The notes beneath the pieces are model-generated. The model was given only the letters and a program-made list of their open reading frames with translations, made no database searches and was not told the origin of the DNA. This document shows, piece after piece, positions 17,483 through 19,690 of a stretch of 19,690 bases of DNA (its first letter is position 1; the number at the start of each line of letters is the position of its first letter). The stretch is from Oleiagrimonas sp036379395 (GTDB taxonomy: Bacteria; Pseudomonadota; Gammaproteobacteria; Xanthomonadales; Rhodanobacteraceae), in contig DASVGR010000073.1 of NCBI GenBank assembly GCA_036379395.1, positions 1-19,690 on the forward strand, read 5' to 3'. The translations under genes and the position numbers were made by a program.

Positions 17483-18808
17483 TCAGCCTGTCAGTATACG
17501 GATGAGTTGTTCCCAGTCCTGCTTCATGCGCACATCTTTTTCCATCAAGCCGCGGATCGTGCGGCAGGCGTGCAGGACGGTGGTGTGGTCGCGGCCGCCA
17601 AAGGCATCGCCGATTTCCGGCAGCGAGTGCTCGGTGAGCTCCTTGGCCAGGGTCATCGCCATTTGCCGGGGGCGCGCCAGCGAGCGTACGCGGCGCTTGG
17701 ACAGCAGATCCTGCAGACGCACCTGATAGTAGTCGGCCACGGTCTTCTGGATGTTCGGCACGGTGACGGCCTGGGCGTGCGTGGACAGCAGGTCGCGCAG
17801 CGTTTCCTGCGCGAAATCGGCCGTGATGGCACGGTTGAAGAAGTGCGCGCGCGCGGCCAGCGTGTTCAAGGCACCTTCCAGGTCACGCACGTTGGAACGG
17901 ATGCGCTTGGCCAGCAGCATGGCCACGTCCTCGGGCATGTCCATGGCCTTTTCGTGGGCCTTGGACAGCAGGATCGCGGCGCGGGTCTCGAAGTCCGGCG
18001 GCTCGATGGCGACCGACAGCCCCCAACCCAGGCGCGACTTCAACCGCGGCTCGAGCTTGTCCACTTCCTTGGGGTAGCGGTCGCAGGTGAGGATGATCTG
18101 CTGCTTGGCCTCGAACAGCGCATTGAAGGTGTGGAAAAACTCCTCCTGCGTGGTGTCCTTGCCGGCAAACAGCTGGATGTCGTCGATCAGCAGCGCATCC
18201 ACCGAGCGGAAACGGCGCTTGAACACGTTCATGTTCTTGGCGCGCAGGGCCTCGATCATGGCACTGACGAACTGTTCCGAACGCAGGTACAGCACCTTGA
18301 AGTTCGGGTTGTTGCGCATCATGAGATTGCCGGCCGCGTGCATCAGATGTGTTTTGCCCAGGCCGGTGCCGCCGTACAGCAGCAGCGGGTTGTAGGCGCG
18401 GCCGGGGTTTTGCGCCACCTGCATGGCGGCCGCCTTGCCCAGCTGGTTGGATTTGCCTTCCACGAAGGTTTCGAACGTGTAGTGCGCGTCCAGATGATGG
18501 GCGTGCGGTTCGGCCGAACGTGCGCGTGCCTGCGGTGCCGCCGCGGGGGCATGCGGCGTCGGACTGTCATAGGCGGAACCCACTTCGATGCCGACCGTGA
18601 GCGGCCGGCCGGCCAGATGTTCGAGAATCTGGCGGATCTTGCCCAGGTAATCGCTGCGGACGGCGTCCAGGATGTAGTCGTTGGGGGCGAACAGGCGCAC
18701 GCCGTTCGCGTCTTCCCGCGCCTGCAACGGCATCAGCCAGGCATGCACGTCCTCGGTCGTGCACTCGCCTTCCAGATGCTCAAGACAGCGCCGCCAAAGA
18801 TCGCTCAT
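17483..18808 (-). CDS. dnaA: Chromosomal replication initiator DnaA
   Basis: A 441-residue AAA+ initiator. It binds DnaA boxes, oligomerises with ATP and opens the origin. Domain I is the N-terminal part from SDLWRRCLEHLEGE. Domain II is a short Pro/Ala/His-rich linker (about 80-105). Domain III has Walker A GGTGLGKTH (146-154) and the Walker B segment LLIDDIQLFAGK. Domain IV ends with the DNA-binding signature GGRDHTTVLHACRTI (404-418). ATG at 18808 is chosen as the normal N-terminus, with GGAG a little upstream; the frame is open to 18934, but that extension is basic and unlike the family. Domain II is short compared with E. coli DnaA (467 residues). Confidence 0.98.
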   Translation of the reverse strand: MSDLWRRCLEHLEGECTTEDVHAWLMPLQAREDANGVRLFAPNDYILDAVRSDYLGKIRQILEHLAGRPLTVGIEVGSAYDSPTPHAPAAAPQARARSAEPHAHHLDAHYTFETFVEGKSNQLGKAAAMQVAQNPGRAYNPLLLYGGTGLGKTHLMHAAGNLMMRNNPNFKVLYLRSEQFVSAMIEALRAKNMNVFKRRFRSVDALLIDDIQLFAGKDTTQEEFFHTFNALFEAKQQIILTCDRYPKEVDKLEPRLKSRLGWGLSVAIEPPDFETRAAILLSKAHEKAMDMPEDVAMLLAKRIRSNVRDLEGALNTLAARAHFFNRAITADFAQETLRDLLSTHAQAVTVPNIQKTVADYYQVRLQDLLSKRRVRSLARPRQMAMTLAKELTEHSLPEIGDAFGGRDHTTVLHACRTIRGLMEKDVRMKQDWEQLIRILTG

Positions 18809-18891
18809 ACACCCGACTCCACAAGAAAGCAGTCCGCGCACGCCAGCAAGCGGAATGCGTGTCGGACCAGGCTCGAACAGAAAGAATGATG

Positions 18892-18900
18892 AGTCTAGCA
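18892..18900 (-). promoter_or_regulatory. Candidate dnaA promoter, extended -10
   Basis: On the minus strand TGCTAGACT fits an extended -10 (TGn then TAGACT), about 85 bases before the dnaA ATG, with no clear -35. It resembles the gyrB element TGCTATAAT. No DnaA box that would suggest autoregulation is visible beside it. Confidence 0.4.
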
Positions 18901-18949
18901 GGCCGTCGCCACGCCTACGTCGGGAAACGGGCAATGGAAACAGGCAATA

Positions 18950-18978
18950 TTGACTTGCGCCAAGGTGTCACGCATACT
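18950..18978 (+). promoter_or_regulatory. rpmH promoter
   Basis: TTGACT (18950-18955) and CATACT (18973-18978) are separated by exactly 17 bases, a good sigma-70 promoter. It gives a leader of about 30 bases before the rpmH ATG and diverges from the dnaA promoter. Confidence 0.7.
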
Positions 18979-19015
18979 CGACCGTCTTTTTCCACCCATT
19001 TTCGAGGAGAAGGCC

Positions 19016-19150
19016 ATGAAGCGGACCTTCCAGCCCAGCAATCTCAAGCACGCACGTACCCACGGCTTTCGCGCCCGCATGGCCACGGCCGACGGCCGCA
19101 AGGTCATCAAGGCCCGTCGCGCCAAGGGTCGCAAGCGCCTCATTCCCTGA
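19016..19150 (+). CDS. rpmH: 50S ribosomal protein L34
   Basis: A 44-residue, highly basic protein. It begins MKRTFQPSNLKHARTHGFRA and ends ARRAKGRKRLIP, the almost invariant L34 sequence; it stabilises 23S rRNA in the large subunit. GAGGAGAAGG forms a strong ribosome-binding site before ATG 19016. The rnpA GTG begins six bases after its stop, the classical rpmH-rnpA pairing. Slight departures from the common sequence are His12 and the TADGRKVIK stretch. Confidence 0.98.
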   Translation: MKRTFQPSNLKHARTHGFRARMATADGRKVIKARRAKGRKRLIP

Positions 19151-19156
19151 TCCATC

Positions 19157-19537
19157 GTGACTGGCGCCACGCTGCCGTGTGTCGCGCGGCTTCGTCGAGC
19201 CGCCGATTTTGCCGCCCTGCGTTCGACCCGTGGTCGGGTCCGCGGGCGGTTTTTCATGTTGCGTTATGGCATGAATGACATGGTCACCGCCCGTCTGGGC
19301 ATGGCTGTGTCGCGCAAGGTGTCGGTGCGCGCGGTCGAGCGCAATCGCATCAAGCGCCAGGTGCGCGAATGTTTTCGTCATGCCCGTGGCCAGTTGCCGC
19401 GGGCGGACATTCTCGTGATCGCCTTCCGCGAGGCCGCCGGCCAGCCGGCAGGCGTTTTGCGTGAAGAGCTGGATCAGTTGCTGGCGCGTATCCAGCCATT
19501 GAAGAGCGCCCGTTCGAACGCCACAATGACGGGCTGA
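19157..19537 (+). CDS. rnpA: Ribonuclease P protein component
   Basis: A 126-residue basic protein that binds the RNase P RNA and helps cleave the 5' leader of precursor tRNAs. The family RNR motif is present in VERNRIKRQVRECFR, and LRRAADFAAL near the N-terminus is the usual start of the fold. The start codon is GTG at 19157, close behind rpmH, so it is probably translated by coupling from the rpmH mRNA. The C-terminus extends a little beyond the conserved fold with a Ser/Arg-rich tail. Confidence 0.95.
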   Translation: MTGATLPCVARLRRAADFAALRSTRGRVRGRFFMLRYGMNDMVTARLGMAVSRKVSVRAVERNRIKRQVRECFRHARGQLPRADILVIAFREAAGQPAGVLREELDQLLARIQPLKSARSNATMTG

Positions 19538-19538
19538 T

Positions 19539-19580
19539 CATTCCCCGTCGTCACGCGTTGACGACGGGCTTGCCGGAATG
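19539..19580 (+). other. Strong stem-loop between rnpA and yidC
   Basis: CCCGTCGTCA (19544-19553) pairs perfectly with TGACGACGGG (19559-19568) over a 5-base loop. An outer CATTCC/GGAATG pair (19539-19544 with 19575-19580) can extend or compete with it. No U-run follows directly, so it may be an RNA-processing or attenuation element and not a full terminator. The gap 19538-19652 shows no yidD gene. Confidence 0.6.
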
Positions 19581-19652
19581 GCGTGCACATGCCACTCCGC
19601 CTTCTGCCGCCGTCGGCCCGCAACGACCGGCGCCACCGGATTTGTCGCCCTC

Positions 19653-19690
19653 ATGAACCAGACGCGCTCGTTTTTGCTTCTTGCGTTGGC
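19653..19690 (+). CDS. yidC: Membrane protein insertase YidC, N-terminal fragment
   Basis: Only 12 codons are visible: MNQTRSFLLLAL, the typical start of gammaproteobacterial YidC (MNQTR followed by the first membrane helix). YidC inserts proteins into the inner membrane. Position after rnpA supports the call. The ribosome-binding site is weak. Confidence 0.85.
   Translation, partial: MNQTRSFLLLAL

Noticed and set aside
17369..18889. Long plus-strand open frame opposite dnaA
   Set aside because: It starts within the origin and runs antisense through all of dnaA; its composition is that of a shadow frame.

Overview
The window is a high-GC chromosomal segment carrying the replication origin of a gammaproteobacterium, most probably of the order Xanthomonadales. 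The placement rests on gene order: dnaA-dnaN-recF-gyrB, then a periplasmic TPR gene, tonB-exbB-exbD-exbD and pdxJ. I recall this arrangement from Xanthomonas-type chromosomes. The GyrB with the long gammaproteobacterial insert and the rpmH-rnpA-yidC block on the other side of dnaA agree with it. Family-level placement (for example Rhodanobacteraceae versus Xanthomonadaceae) cannot be settled by eye.

Layout, left to right. (1) Positions 2-3206, plus strand: the end of an ABC-transporter ATPase and two tandem, mutually homologous polytopic membrane proteins, probably its permeases. (2) 3276-4367, minus strand: a PA0069-type radical SAM protein. (3) 4622-7244, plus strand: acetyl-CoA synthetase (acs) followed ten bases later by a 4'-phosphopantetheinyl transferase; a perfect palindrome lies upstream of acs. 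(4) 7476-8228, plus strand: pdxJ, ending at a perfect bidirectional terminator. (5) 8304-12277, minus strand: a TonB energy-transduction cluster (TPR protein, TonB, ExbB, two ExbDs) with structured RNA between and ahead of its genes. (6) 12474-18808, minus strand: gyrB, recF, dnaN and dnaA. The dnaA-dnaN gap has origin features: two perfect DnaA boxes, a perfect IHF consensus, and a TAG-trio/GC-spacer/DnaA-box arrangement. recF contains two parS centromere sites. (7) 19016-19690, plus strand: rpmH, rnpA and the first codons of yidC, diverging from dnaA.

How the genes work together: the right half holds the chromosome start-up and housekeeping set (initiator, clamp, gap repair, gyrase, ribosomal protein L34, RNase P protein, membrane insertase), with the cis-acting sites for initiation and segregation built in. 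The TonB cluster powers outer-membrane uptake. The acs-PPTase pair links acetate activation with carrier-protein priming. No mobile element, CRISPR array, tRNA or rRNA was seen. No gap between genes exceeds 300 bases; the longest are 4368-4621, 7245-7475 and 17259-17482. I found no clear undescribed multi-gene system. The observations most worth checking are the cis-acting sites at the origin and in recF, the acs palindrome, and the structured leaders in the TonB operon.
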